Assembly (NCBI GenBank): GCA_036172665.1
Contig: JAYKNF010000013.1
Location: forward strand, 2,852,001 to 2,916,000
DNA: 64,000 bases
Source: Prosopocoilus inquinatus
Taxonomy: Eukaryota; Arthropoda; Insecta; Coleoptera; Lucanidae
Reading direction: 5' to 3'
How positions within the stretch are numbered: position 1 is the first letter of the stretch; every line of letters starts with the position of its first letter. The position numbers and the translations under genes are program-made. Below are positions 9,427 through 21,755 of the stretch, one piece after another. The notes beneath the pieces were generated by a model that was given only the letters and a program-made list of their open reading frames with translations, ran no database searches and was not told the DNA's origin.

Positions 9427-10337
9427 GACCTTTCGTTTGATAGGCGACAATCCGGGTTTACGTTCGACGCGTCCGATTTCGATCATTGCAGCGCCATCTT
9501 CGATCGAAAAATCGAACCGACGCGATTTTCCGTCGCCGCTCGGCGAGACCTTTCGTTTGATGCGCGACAACCCGGGTTTACGTTCGACGCGTCCGATTTC
9601 GATCATTGCAGCGCCATCTTCGATCGAAAAATCGAACCTACGCGATTTTCCGTCGCCCCTCGGCGAGACCTTTCGTTTGATACGCGACAATCCGGGTTTA
9701 CGTTCGACGCGTTCGATTTCGATCATTGCAGCGCCATCTTCTATCGAAAAATCGAACCGACGCGATTTTCCGTCGCCGCTCGGCGAGACCTTTCGTTTGA
9801 TACGCGACAACCCGGGTTTACGTTCGACGCGTCCGATTTCGATCATTGCAGCGCCATCTTCGATCGAAAAATCGAACCGACGCGATTTTCCGTCGCCGCT
9901 CGGCGAGACCTTTCGTTTGATACGCGACAACCCGGGTATACGTTCGACGCGTCCGATTTCGATCATTGCAGCGCCATCTTCGATCGAAAAATCGAACCGA
10001 CGCGATTTTCCGTCGCCGCTCGGCGAGACCTTTCGTTTGATGCGCGACAACCCGGGTTTACGTTCGACGCGTCCAGTTTCGATCATTGCAGCGCCATCTT
10101 CGATCGAAAAGTCGAACCGACGCGATTTTCCGTAGCCGCTCGGCGAGACCTTTCGTTTGATACGCGACAATCCGGGTTTACGTTCGACGCGTTCGATTTC
10201 GATCATTGCAGCGCCATCTTCGATCGAAAAATCGAACCGACGCGATTTTCCGTCGCCGCTCGGCGAGACCTTTCGTTTGATACGCGACAACCCGGGTTTA
10301 CGTTCTACGGGACCGATTTCGATCATTGCGGCGCCAT
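9427..10337. repeat. 120-bp satellite array 4 (7.6 monomers)
   Basis: Normal borders, length 7x120+71. The second monomer has private changes (CCTACGCG and CGCCCCTCGG near 9640-9662). The fifth has the rare GGGTATACG variant also seen at the end of array 3. Confidence 0.95.
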
Positions 10338-11646
10338 AGGAACCCCTTAAGTACACTTTTCCGAGTTTCTTTTCTTATATATGACAAGTGGGATCCGCTA
10401 CGCTCCGCCCACTTGTGGGTATGAACAGAGGCTTGTGTGGACAGACGCTTTGTATAGACGGAGGTTTCGTTTGGACGGAAGAGGTGAGAGCGCTGCGCGC
10501 TGTTTGGGCCGCTAGCCTTTGGGGGCTCGCGGCACCTAGGGACTTGGAAGAATGTTGGAAAACTTTAAGAATTGATTTTTCTAATTTTCGAAATTTTGAG
10601 TATTTTTCCCCAATTTTTTCAATTTTTCCGTTCTCCTAATTTATAAATTTTTTTTCGCCGTCTGGGTTGGCCCCGCTTGGGTTGGCGTCGGTTGGGTTCA
10701 CCTTGAACAATTTTACAAAAGAAAGGGAAGGAAAGTTTAAGAAAAAGTGAGAAAAATTGTTGGAAAACTTAAGAAATCGGTTTCCTTAATTTTTAGAATT
10801 TTTTCCATTTTTTTTCGATTTTTTTCAATTTTTTCTCGAAATTTACTACATTTTTCCCTAATTCTTTAAATTTTTTCGTTTTCTTTAAAATAAAATTTTT
10901 CTGTCATCTGGTTTGGCCTCGCTTGGGTTGGCGCCGTTTGAGTTGACCTTGAACAATTAAAAAAAAAAAGAGTTAAGGAATATGTAAGAGAAAGTGAGGA
11001 AAAATGTTTTAAAAAAGTTGTAAAACGTCAATAATCGGCTTCCTCTATTCTTAGAATTTTTTCCTATTTTTTTCGATTTTTTCAATTTTTCCGTTCTCCT
11101 AATTTTTAAATTTTTTTTCGCCGTCTGGGTTGGCCTCGCTTGGGTTGGCGTCGGTTGGGTTGACCTTGAACAATTTTCGAAAAAAAGTGAAGGAAAATGT
11201 AAGAAGTGATGAAATGTTTTAAAAAAGTTGGGAAACTTAAGAAATCCGTTTCCCTAATTTTCAGAATTCTTGTCGATTTTTCTCGATTTTTTTAAATTTC
11301 CCCCCGAAATTTTGAATATTTTTCCCCAATTTTTTCAATTTTTCCGCTCTCTTAATTTTTAAATTTTTAAAATTTTTATCGATTTTTTCAATTTTTTCCC
11401 TTAAATTTCCCGCTTTAATTGCCGGCCGGAGAGCGAACGAATCGACCTCCCCGCGCTCGCATTTTTTTTTTAATCACAAACGAACATCCAAAGCCTCCTT
11501 TTCCTTTATTCATCTATTTACGTAATATGTACGGTCGAAATTATGTTCGAACGCGTCCGCGCGGCGAAAGAGATCGCGTCGGCGGCTTTAGATTAGGTCA
11601 CGTTCGACCGGCGGCGCACGTACTCCCTCTGCCGCCGGGCCGACTG
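10338..11646. repeat. Segment B, AT-rich spacer and segment C of unit 4
   Basis: Hairpin at 10384-10416, then three G-rich subrepeats. The third has lost about 25 bases of its CCCGAAATTTTGAATATTTTTCCCC stretch near 11085. Segment C (from about 11409) carries a TTTTCC insertion before TTTATTCATC, a variant shared with the units at 20150, 31570, 54470 and 59900. No gene is seen. Confidence 0.9.
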
Positions 11647-11804
11647 CCGGCGTAACACGACACACGCGAAAGAGTTCGCGCGTCGCTTTCAGGTTAGATC
11701 ACTGTCGATAGGCAGCACGCCCCCCCTCCCTTCCGACCACCGGTGCTCCGGCCCCACGACTGGCCGTACAGATATATAATATTACATATGTCAAGTGTCA
11801 AGGT
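11647..11804. repeat. Core segment A of unit 5, 5' part (split by solo LTR)
   Basis: First 158 bases of core A, ending in AGGT (11801-11804), which is one copy of the target-site duplication. It has the variant set GCCGGCG, GAGTTCGCG, CACTGTCGATAGGCAGC. The same set lies before the first full LTR element. Confidence 0.93.
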
Positions 11805-13099
11805 TGTTACAGTCGATTTTGTTATTACGCATTTATTTCCGATTCGGCTAAGAACTGGCAACGTTGCTACTGGACGCCTACCGGCAACGCTCGGCGTTGT
11901 GTCATCTGGCAACGCTGTAACATTCGCGGCAGGAAGCGATTCTTTCAAATTAATAATTTCTTATTGGTGTTTAATCTCCGTCTTCTGACGTCATAATTTT
12001 CCCATTGGATTGGCCATTTTGTGTAGTCTATAAAACGGAAATCATCTTCTTCAGCGGCCATTGTGTATTACGGGCATTCATTCATTCTTCTGACTCGTGC
12101 GAGAGCAGACGCATATTCAGTGCTATCGACGGTTTGTGTTTGTTTAAACAAAACCACTTTTCTACGGATTTTCCGGAAGCAAATATCTCTCCCGAGTCTT
12201 GTGGAACGTTTATACGTTCACGTCCAACGAGTTTGCTAAGTAGCAGAGTCGTTTGTTTGTTGTTGGTTATTGTTACTGATTGCATTAGTATTAGTACTGA
12301 GCGTTGGTATCAGTTCCCGAATGGGTATGTGAACATTTCGAATACGAAACGCACCTGTGTTTGAATCGCTGGACTCCGTTGCGACATTAGAGCGAGACAG
12401 ACATCTGGAGTTGGACCGCCGTTGGCAGCATTGCTGATTGAAAATCGTCTTGGAACGAAGCGGCGCCTACCAACTAGTGACATCTTACGCTTCTCGCAGG
12501 AACTGGAGCTCAGCTGAGCGACAAAGAGTGACGTATACCATTATTATTTTGATTCGAATTGCATGCCGACTATTTTACCGGACACGAAAGCAACTTACGT
12601 ATTTAATAGTTCGTAACTTAGTTTAATATTTAAGTAACGTCTACGTAAATTTCGTGGTGTCTTTGGAGCACCGATTGTGAGGTCAGATCTGTCCATCCCG
12701 CGTATTATGGTTATCATTTAAAGTTTTGATAGGTTACAGTTTAAACATTGTTAAATTTTGTTCAACTAGTGTATGTGTGTGTTAATAAACACCGTATCAC
12801 TGAACGTGTTTTGCTTATGTTAATCTCCTACTTTGAACGCATCAAGAGAGGAAAAATCTCCTGGAGAAAATTGAGAATACTTCAAGCGCGCACATTGAGG
12901 CCTTGGGAAAGCATCAAAGTGTGTTTGACAATTGGGAAGGTAATTCCCTGGCGCCCTATTTGTTTATATTTAGTTACCCCGCCCATTCTCCACCAAGTTC
13001 AGCCGTGGCAACCAGTTGTCCAAAGACAACGCTATCTGTTACCAGTATTACGATGTTGGAATCCAGGAGTATTAGCTTTTAAATCTTTTGGTGGTAACA
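11805..13099 (+). mobile_element. Solo LTR of the Ty3/Gypsy element
   Basis: A 1295-bp LTR beginning TGTTAC and ending GTAACA, a perfect 6-bp terminal inverted repeat. It is flanked by AGGT at 11801-11804 and 13100-13103. It contains a TATA box at 12029, inverted CCAAT-type ATTGG motifs just upstream, and AATAAA at 12784. No internal element sequence is left, so it is best explained by recombination between the two LTRs of a former full copy. It occupies exactly the same base of core A as both full elements. Short reading frames inside the LTR are not considered genes. Confidence 0.95.
12029..12035 (+). promoter_or_regulatory. LTR promoter TATA box (solo LTR)
   Basis: TATAAAA lies at LTR offset 225, downstream of ATTGG boxes in CCCATTGGATTGG. 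The same position occurs in the other LTRs at 20680, 27733, 32106 and 39159. In a solo LTR it could still drive transcription into the adjoining core A and 120-bp array on the + strand, which is an inference. Confidence 0.6.
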
Positions 13100-13521
13100 A
13101 GGTTTCCTTACTGCGCGTGTCGCGCGATCGTTGCCAACCAACCCTCGTCGATCCCATCTTTTACGCGGCGGCAAATTCAAATGAGCTCCGTCAAAATCTC
13201 GACGCGTTCGGTCGAGCGTACACGCGACGGCACAATGCAAATCGTGAAGAATTTAACCGGCAAAACGACGCCGCCGCCGCCGCCGCGATCGTCTTATAAC
13301 CTTTTTTCCGATTACCGGAGTAACATCGGAGAAATGGAATTTGGAGGTTTTCAGTTGTTTTTAACACTTACTTTTTTTCAGTGGAAACACTTTTTCACTG
13401 TTACACACGCGTTCGTGTCACATTTTCGATATCACCCCGTATATCTCTCGCCATGTGGTAAACGTTACGTTCGTAAAGCTACTTTCTTCTACGTCGGAAA
13501 GAATTCGACGCGATCGATTTA
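13100..13521. repeat. Core segment A of unit 5, 3' part
   Basis: Begins with the second AGGT copy and continues as a normal core A with the small ORF (13235-13522). Confidence 0.93.
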
Positions 13522-15752
13522 GACCTTTCGTTTGATAGGCGACAATCCGGGTTTACGTTCGACGCGTCCGATTTCGATCATTGCAGCGCCATCTTCGATC
13601 GAAAAATCGAACCGACGCGATTTTCCGTCGCCGCTCGGCGAGACCTTTCGTTTGATACGCGACAATCCGGGTTTACGTTCGACGCGTTCGATTTCGATCA
13701 TTGCAGCGCCATCTTCGATCGAAAAATCGAACCGACGCGATTTTCCGTCGCCGCTCGTCGAGACCTTTCGTTTGATACGCGACAACCCGGGTTTACGTTC
13801 GACGCGTCCGATTTCGATCATTGCAGCGCCATCTTCGATCGAAAAATCGAACCGACGCGACTTTCCGTCGCCGCTCGGCGAGACCTATCGTTTGATACGC
13901 GACAACCCAGGTTTACGTTCAACGCGTCCGATTTCGATCATTGCAGCGCCATCTTCGATCGAAAAATCGAACCGACGCGATTTTCCGTCGCCGCTCGGCG
14001 AGACCTTTCGTTTGATGCGCGACAACCCGGGTTTACGTTCGACGCGTCCGATTTCGATCATTGCAGCGCCATCTTCGATCGAAAAATCGAACCGACGCGA
14101 TTTTCCGTCGCCGCTCGGCGAGACCTTTCGTTTGATGCGCGACAACCCGGGTTTACGTTCGACGCGTCCGATTTCGATCATTGCAGCGCCATCTTCGATC
14201 GAAAAATCGAACCGACGCGATTTTCCGTCGCCGCTCGGCGAGACCTTTCGTTTGATACGCGACAATCTGGGTTTACGTTCGACGCGTTCGATTTCGATCA
14301 TTGCAGCGCCATCTTCGATCGAAAAATCGAACCGACGCGATTTTCCGTCGCCGCTCGGCGAGACCTTTCGTTTGATACGCGACAACCCGGGTTTACGTTC
14401 GACGCGTCCGATTTCGATCATTGCAGCGCCATCTTCGATCGAAAAATCGAACCGACGCGATTTTCCGTCGCCGCTCGGCGAGACCTTTCGTTTGATATGC
14501 GACAACCCGGGTTTACGTTCGACGCGTCCGATTTCGATCATTGCAGCGCCATCTTCGATCGAGAAATCGAACCGACGCGATTTTCCGTCGCCGCTCGGCG
14601 AGACCTTTCGTTTGATACGCGACAATCCGGGTTTACGTTCGACGCGTTCGATTTCGATCATTGCAGCGCCATCTTCGATCGAAAAATCGAACCGACGCGA
14701 TTTTCCGTCGCCGCTCGGCGAGACCTTTCGTTTGATATGCGACAACCCGGGTTTACGTTCGACGCGTCCGATTTCGATCATTGCAGCGCCATCTTCGATC
14801 GAAAAATCGAACCGACGCGATTTTCCGTCGCCGCTCGGCGAGACCTTTCGTTTGATACGCGACAACCCGGGTTTACGTTCAACGCGTCCGATTTCGATCA
14901 TTGCAGCGCCATCTTCCATCGAAAAATCGAACCGACGCGATTTTCCGTCGCCGCTCGGCGAGACCTTTCGTTTGATGCGCGACAACCCGGGTTTACGTTC
15001 GACGCGTCCAGTTTCGATCATTGCAGCGCCATCTTCGATCGAAAAATCGAACCGACGCGATTTTCCGTCGCCGCTCGGCGAGACCTTTCGTTTGATACGC
15101 GACAACCCGGGTTTACGTTCGACGCGTCCAGTTTCGATCATTGCAGCGCCATCTTCTATCGAAAAATCGAACCGACGCGATTTTCCGTCGCCGCTCGGCG
15201 AGACCTTTCGTTTGATACGCGACAACCCGGGTTTACGTTCGACTCGTTCGATTTCGATTATTGCAGCGCCATCTTCGATCGAAAAATCGAACCGACGCGA
15301 TTTTCCGTCGCCGCTCGGCGAGACCTTTCGTTTGATACGCGACAACCCGGGTTTACGTTCGACGCGTCCAGTTTCGATCATTGCAGCGCCATCTTCGATC
15401 GAAAAATCGAACCGACGCGATTTTCCGTCGCCGCTCGGCGAGACCTTTCGTTTGATACGCGACAACCCGGGTTTACGTTCGACGCGTTCGATTTCGATTA
15501 TTGCAGCGCCATCTTCGAACGAAAAATCGAACCGACGCGATTTTCCGTCGCCGCTCGGCGAGACCTTTCGTTTGATACGCGACAATCCGGGTTTACGTTC
15601 GACGCGTTCGATTTCGATCATTGCAGCGCCATCTTCGATCGAAAAATCGAACCGACGCGATTTTCCGTCGCCGCTCGGCGAGACCTTTCGTTTGATACGC
15701 GACAACCCGGGTTTACGTTCTACGCGACCGATTTCGATCATTGCGGCGCCAT
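13522..15752. repeat. 120-bp satellite array 5 (18.6 monomers)
   Basis: Normal borders, length 18x120+71. It opens with a diagnostic run of monomers: the second monomer ends in CTCGTCGAG in place of CTCGGCGAG, the third has CGACTTTCC and then CCTATCG. Near the end is a monomer with CTTCGAACGA. The same opening recurs in arrays 7, 8 and 9, and the same closing in arrays 8 and 9. Confidence 0.96.
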
Positions 15753-17088
15753 AGGAACCCCTTAAGTACACTTTTCCGAGTTTCTTTTCTTATATATGAC
15801 AAGTGGGATCCGCTACGCTCCGCCCACTTGTGGGTATGAACAGAGGCTTGTGTGTACAGAGGCTTTGTATAGACGGAAGTTTCGTTTGGACGGAAGAGGT
15901 GAGAGCGCTGCGCGCTGTTTGGGCCGCTAGCCTCTGGGGGCTCGCGGCACCTAGGGACTTGGAAGAATGTTGGAAAACTTTAAGAATTGATTTTTCTAAT
16001 TTTCGAAATTTTGAGTATTTTTCCCCAATTTTTTCAATTTTTCCGTTCTCCTAATTTATAATTTTTTTTTCGCCGTCTGGGTTGGCCTCGCTTGGGTTGG
16101 CGTCGGTTGGGTTCACCTTGAACAATTTTACAACAGAAAGGGAAGGAAAGTTTAAGAAAAAGTGAGAAAAATTGTTGGAAAACTTAAGAAATCGGTTTCC
16201 TTAATTTTTAGAATTTTTTCCATTTTTTTTCGATTTTTTTCAATTTTTTCTCGAAATTTACTACATTTTTCCCTAATTCTTTAAATTTTTTCGTTTTCTT
16301 TAAAATAAAATTTTTCTGTCATCTGGGTTGACCTCGCTTGGGTTGGCGCCGTTTGAGTTGACCTTGAACGATTAAAAAAAAAAGAGTTAAGGAATATGTA
16401 AGAGAAAGTGAGGAAAAATGTTTTAAAAAAGTTGTAAAACGTCAATAATCGGCTTCCTCTATTCTTAGAATTTTTTCCTATTTTTTTCGATTTTTTCAAT
16501 TTTTTCCCGAAATTTTGAATATTTTTCCCCAATTTTTCCGTTCTCCTAATTTTTAAATTTTTTTTCGCCGTCTGGGTTGGCCTCGCTTGGGTTGGCGTCG
16601 GTTGGGTTGACCTTGAACAATTTTCGAAAAAAAGTGAATTAAAATGTAAGAAGTGATGAAATGTTTTAAAAAAGTTGGGAAACTTAAGAAATCCGTTTCC
16701 CTAATTTTTAGAATTCTTGTCGATTTTTCTCGATTTTTTTAAATTTCCCCCCGAAATTTTGAATATTTTTCCCCAATTTTTTCAATTTTTCCGTTCTCTT
16801 AATTTTTAATTTTTTAAAATTTTTATCGATTTTTTTCAATTTTTTCCCTTAAATTTCCCGCTTTAATTGCCGGCCGGAGAGCTAACGAATCGACCTCCCC
16901 GCGATCGCATTTTTTTTTTAATCACAAACGAACATCCAAAGCCTCCTTTATTCATCTATTTACGTAATATGTACGGTCGAAATTATGTTCGAACGCGTCC
17001 GCGCGGCGAAAGAGATCGCGTCGGCGGCTTTAGATTAGGTCACGTTCGACCGGCGGCGCACGTACTCCCTCCGCCGCCGGGCCGACTG
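15753..17088. repeat. Segment B, AT-rich spacer and segment C of unit 5
   Basis: Hairpin at 15799-15831; three AT-rich subrepeats with G-rich cores; segment C from about 16860 with the GCTAACGAATC and GCGATCGCA variants. Nearly identical to the segment at 43603-44938 (offset 27850). No gene is seen. Confidence 0.9.
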
Positions 17089-17676
17089 CGGGCGTAACAC
17101 GACACACGCGAAAGAGATCGCGCGTCGCTTTCAGGTTAGATCATTGTCGATAGTCAGCACGCCCCCCCTCCCTTCCGACCCCCGGTGCTCCGGCCCCACG
17201 ACTGGCCGTACAGATATATAATATTACATATGTCAAGTGTCAAGGTTTCCTTACTGCGCGTGTCGCGCGATCGTTGCCAACCAACCCTCGTCGATCCCAT
17301 CTTTTACGCGGCGGCAAATTCAAATGCAAATTCAAATGAGCTCCGTCAAAATCTCGACGCGTTCGGTCGAGCGTACACGCGACGGCACAATGCAAATCGT
17401 GAAGAATTTAACCGGCAAAACGACGCCGCCGCCGCCGCCGCGATCGTCTTATAACCTTTTTTCCGATTACCGGAGTAACATCGGAGAAATGGAATTTGGA
17501 GGTTTTCAGTTGTTTTTAACACTTACTTTTTTTCAGTGGAAACACTTTTTCACTGTTACACACGCGTTCGTGTCACATTTTCGATATCACCCCGTATATC
17601 TCTCGCCATGTGGTAAACGTTACGTTCGTAAAGCTACTTTCTTCTACGTCGGAAAGAATTCGACGCGATCGATTTA
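17089..17676. repeat. Core segment A of unit 6 (588-bp form)
   Basis: Carries an in-frame 12-bp tandem duplication (AAATTCAAATGC repeated near 17315-17338), as do the cores at 44939, 51889 and 57322. Otherwise it is like the first core, with the small ORF at 17390-17677. Confidence 0.93.
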
Positions 17677-18947
17677 GACCTTTCGTTTGATAGGCGACAA
17701 TCCGGGTTTACGTTCGACGCGTCCAGTTTCGATCATTGCAGCGCCATCTTCGATCGAAAAATCGAAGCGACGCGATTTTCCGTAGCCGCTCGGCGAGACC
17801 TTTCGTTTGATATGCGACAACCCGGGTTTACGTTCGACGCGTCCAGTTTCGATCATTGCAGCGCCATCTTCGATCGAAAAATCGAACCGACGCGATTTTC
17901 CGTCGCCGCTCGGCGAGACCTTTCGTTTGGTACGCGACAACCCGGGTTTACGTTCGACGCGTCCGATTTCGATCATTGCAGCGCCATCTTCGATCGAAAA
18001 ATCGAACCGACGCGATCTTCCGTCGCCGCTCGGCGAGACCTTTCGTTTGATACGCGACAACCCGGGTTTACGTTCGACGCGTCCGATTTCGATCATTGCA
18101 GCGCCATCTTCAATCGAAAAATCGAACCGACGCGATTTTCCGTCGCCGCTCGGCGAGACCTTTCGTTTGATACGCGACAATCCGGGTTTACGTTCGACGC
18201 GTTCGATTTCGATCATTGCAGCGCCATCTTCGATCGAAAAATCGAACCGACGCGATTTTCCGTCGCCGCTCGGCGAGACCTTTCGTTTGATACGCGACAA
18301 CCCGGGTTTACGTTCGACGCGTCCGATTTCGATCATTGCAGCGCCATCTTCGATCGAAAAATCGAACCGACGCGATTTTCCGTCGCCGCTCGGCGAGACC
18401 TTTCGTTTGATACGCGACAACCCGGGTTTACGTTCGACGCGTCCGATTTCGATCATTGCAGCGCCATCTTCGATCGAAAAATCGAACCGACGCGATTTTC
18501 CGTCGCCGCTCGGCGAGACCTTTCGTTTGATGCGCGACAACCCGGGTTTACGTTCGACGCGTCCAGTTTCGATCATTGCAGCGCCATCTTCGATCGAAAA
18601 ATCGAACCGACGCGATTTTCCGTCGCCGCTCGGCGAGACCTTTCGTTTGATACGCGACAACCCGGGTTTACGTTCGACGCGTCCAGTTTCGATCATTGCA
18701 GCGCCATCTTCGATCGAAAAATCGAACCGACGCGATTTTCCGTCGCCGCTCGGCGAGACCTTTCGTTTGATACGCGACAACCCGGGTTTACGTTCGACGC
18801 GTTCGATTTCGATCATTGCAGCGCCATCTTCGATCGAAAAATCGAACCGACGCGATTTTCCGTCGCCGCTCGGCGAGACCTTTCGTTTGATACGCGACAA
18901 CCCGGGTTTACGTTCTACGCGACCGATTTCGATCATTGCGGCGCCAT
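17677..18947. repeat. 120-bp satellite array 6 (10.6 monomers)
   Basis: Length 10x120+71. The first monomer combines the ATAGGCGAC border with CGTCCAGT and CCGTAGCC variants, so it is unlike the first monomers of neighbouring arrays. The CCGTAGCC/GAAGCGACG pair is also seen in array 3 near 5665-5690. Confidence 0.95.
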
Positions 18948-20297
18948 AGGAACCCCTTAAGTACACTTTTCCGAGTTTCTTTTCTTATATATGACAAGTG
19001 GGATCCGCTACGCTCCGCCCACTTGTGGGTATGAACAGAGGCTTGTGTGGACAGAGGCTTTGTATAGACGGAGGTTTCGTTTGGACGGAAGAGGTGAGAG
19101 CGCTGCGCGCTGTTTGGGCCGCTAGCCTTTGGGGGCTCGCGGCACCTAGGGACTTGGAAGAATGTTGGAAAACTTTAAGAATTGATTTTTCTAATTTTCG
19201 AAATTTTGAGTATTTTTCCCCAATTTTTTCAATTTTTCCGTTCTCCTAATTTATAAATTTTTTTTCGCCGTCTGGGTTGGCCCCGCTTGGGTTGGCGTCG
19301 GTTGGGTTCACCTTGAACAATTTTACAAAAGAAAGGGAAGGAAAGTTTAAGAAAAAGTGAGAAAAATTGTTGGAAAACTTAAGAAATCGGTTTCCTTAAT
19401 TTTTAGAATTTTTTCCATTTTTTTTCGATTTTTTTCAATTTTTTCTCGAAATTTACTACATTTTTCCCTAATTCTTTAAATTTTTTCGTTTTCTTTAAAA
19501 TAAAATTTTTCTGTCATCTGGGTTGGCCTCGCTTGGGTTGGCGCCGTTTGAGTTGACCTTGAACAATTAAAAAAAAAAGAGTTAAGGAATATGTAAGAGA
19601 AAGTGAGGAAAAATGTTTTAAAAAAGTTGTAAAACGTCAATAATCGGCTTCCTCTATTCTTAGAATTTTTTCCTATTTTTTTCGATTTTTTCAATTTTTT
19701 CCCGAAATTTTGAATATTTTTCCCCAATTTTTTCAATTTTTCCGTTCTCCTAATTTTTAAATTTTTTTTCGCCGTCTGGGTTGGCCTCGCTTGGGTTGGC
19801 GTCGGTTGGGTTGACCTTGAACAATTTTCGAAAAAAAGTGAAGGAAAATGTAAGAAGTGATGAAATGTTTTAAAAAAGTTGGAAAACTTAAGAAATCCGT
19901 TTCCCTAATTTTTAGAATTCTTGTCGATTTTTCTCGATTTTTTTAAATTTCCCCCCGAAATTTTGAATATTTTTCCCCAATTTTTTCAATTTTTCCGCTC
20001 TCTTAATTTTTAAATTTTTAAAATTTTTATCGATTTTTTCAATTTTTTCCCTTAAATTTCCCGCTTTAATTGCCGGCCGGAGAGCGAACGAATCGACCTC
20101 CCCGCGCTCGCATTTTTTTTTTAATCACAAACGAACATCCAAAGCCTCCTTTTCCTTTATTCATCTATTTACGTAATATGTACGGTCGAAATTATGTTCG
20201 AACGCGTCCGCGCGGCGAAAGAGATCGCGTCGGCGGCTTTAGATTAGGTCACGTTCGACCGGCGGCGCACGTACTCCCTCTGCCGCCGGGCCGACTG
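18948..20297. repeat. Segment B, AT-rich spacer and segment C of unit 6
   Basis: Hairpin at 18994-19026. Three complete AT-rich subrepeats, with quadruplex-like blocks at 19290-19306 and 19794-19810 and a degenerate one between them. Segment C starts near 20062. No gene is seen. Confidence 0.9.
19290..19306 (+). other. Two-tetrad G-quadruplex-like block, representative copy
   Basis: GGTTGGCGTCGGTTGGG has four GG runs with TT, CGTC and TT loops. This is the same plan as the thrombin-binding DNA aptamer (GG-TT-GG-TGT-GG-TT-GG), a known two-tetrad quadruplex. The block recurs in the first and third AT-rich subrepeats of most units. Folding in cells is not shown. Confidence 0.45.
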
Positions 20298-20455
20298 CCG
20301 GCGTAACACGACACACGCGAAAGAGTTCGCGCGTCGCTTTCAGGTTAGATCACTGTCGATAGGCAGCACGCCCCCCCTCCCTTCCGACCACCGGTGCTCC
20401 GGCCCCACGACTGGCCGTACAGATATATAATATTACATATGTCAAGTGTCAAGGT
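20298..20455. repeat. Core segment A of unit 7, 5' part
   Basis: 158 bases ending in AGGT (20452-20455), the upstream target-site duplication of the first full LTR element. It shares the GAGTTCGCG/ATAGGCAGC variants with the solo-LTR unit. Confidence 0.93.
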
Positions 20456-21750
20456 TGTTACAGTCGATTTTGTTATTACGCATTTATTTCCGATTCGGCT
20501 AAGAACTTTCAACGTTGCTACTGGACGCCTACCGGCAACGCTCGGCGTTGTGTCATCTGGCAACGCTGTAACATTCGCGGCAGGAAGCGATTCTTTCAAA
20601 TTAATAATTTCTTATTGGTGTTTAATCTCCGTCTTCTGACGTCATAATTTTCCCATTGGATTGGCCATTTTGTGTAGTCTATAAAACGGAAATCATCTTC
20701 TTCAGCGGCCATTGTGTATTACGGGCATTCATTCATTCTTCTGACTCGTGCGAGAGCAGACGCATATTCAGTGCTATCGACGGTTTGTGTTTGTTTAAAC
20801 AAAACCACTTTTCTACGGATTTTCCGGAAGCAAATATCTCTCCCGAGTCTTGTGGAACGTTTATACGTTCACGTCCAACGAGTTTGCTAAGTAGCAGAGT
20901 CGTTTGTTTGTTGTTGGTTATTGTTACTGATTGCATTAGTATTAGTACTGAGCGTTGGTATCAGTTCCCGAATGGGTATGTGAACATTTCGAATACGAAA
21001 CGCACCTGTGTTTGAATCGCTGGACTCCGTTGCGACATTAGAGCGAGACAGACATCTGGAGTTGGACCGCCGTTGGCAGCATTGCTGATTGAAAATCGTC
21101 TTGGAACGAAGCGGCGCCTACCAACTAGTGACATCTTACGCTTCTCGCAGGAACTGGAGCTCAGCTGAGCGACAAAGAGTGACGTATACCATTATTATTT
21201 TGATTCGAATTGCATGCCGACTATTTTACCGGACACGAAAGCAACTTACGTATTTAATAGTTCGTAACTTAGTTTAATATTTAAGTAACGTCTACGTAAA
21301 TTTCGTGGTGTCTTTGGAGCACCGATTGTGAGGTCAGATCTGTCCATCCCGCGTATTATGGTTATCATTTAAAGTTTTGATAGGTTACAGTTTAAACATT
21401 GTTAAATTTTGTTCAACTAGTGTATGTGTGTGTTAATAAACACCGTATCACTGAACGTGTTTTGCTTATGTTAATCTCCTACTTTGAACGCATCAAGAGA
21501 GGAAAAATCTCCTGGAGAAAATTGAGAATACTTCAAGCGCGCACATTGAGGCCTTGGGAAAGCATCAAAGTGTGTTTGACAATTGGGAAGGTAATTCCCT
21601 GGCGCCCTATTTGTTTATATTTAGTTACCCCGCCCATTCTCCACCAAGTTCAGCCGTGGCAACCAGTTGTCCAAAGACAACGCTATCTGTTACCAGTATT
21701 ACGATGTTGGAATCCAGGAATATTAGCTTTTAAATCTTTTGGTGGTAACA
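20456..21750 (+). repeat. 5' LTR of full copy 1
   Basis: TGTTAC...GTAACA ends, 1295 bp. It differs from all other LTRs in the window by AACTTTCAACG (others AACTGGCAACG) near 20505 and by GGAATATTAGC (others GGAGTATTAGC) near 21720. TATA box at 20680-20686 and AATAAA at 21435-21440. Confidence 0.95.
20680..20686 (+). promoter_or_regulatory. LTR promoter TATA box of full copy 1
   Basis: TATAAAA with several ATTGG (inverted CCAAT) motifs in the 70 bases upstream. It is expected to start the genomic RNA some 25-30 bases downstream, which places the U3/R border near 20705-20712. The exact start is inferred. Confidence 0.6.
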
Positions 21751-21755
21751 GTAAA

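Noticed and set aside
11743..12364. Frames of 81-119 codons inside the LTRs
   Set aside because: They are identical in each LTR, overlap the promoter and R region, and have no recognisable domain.
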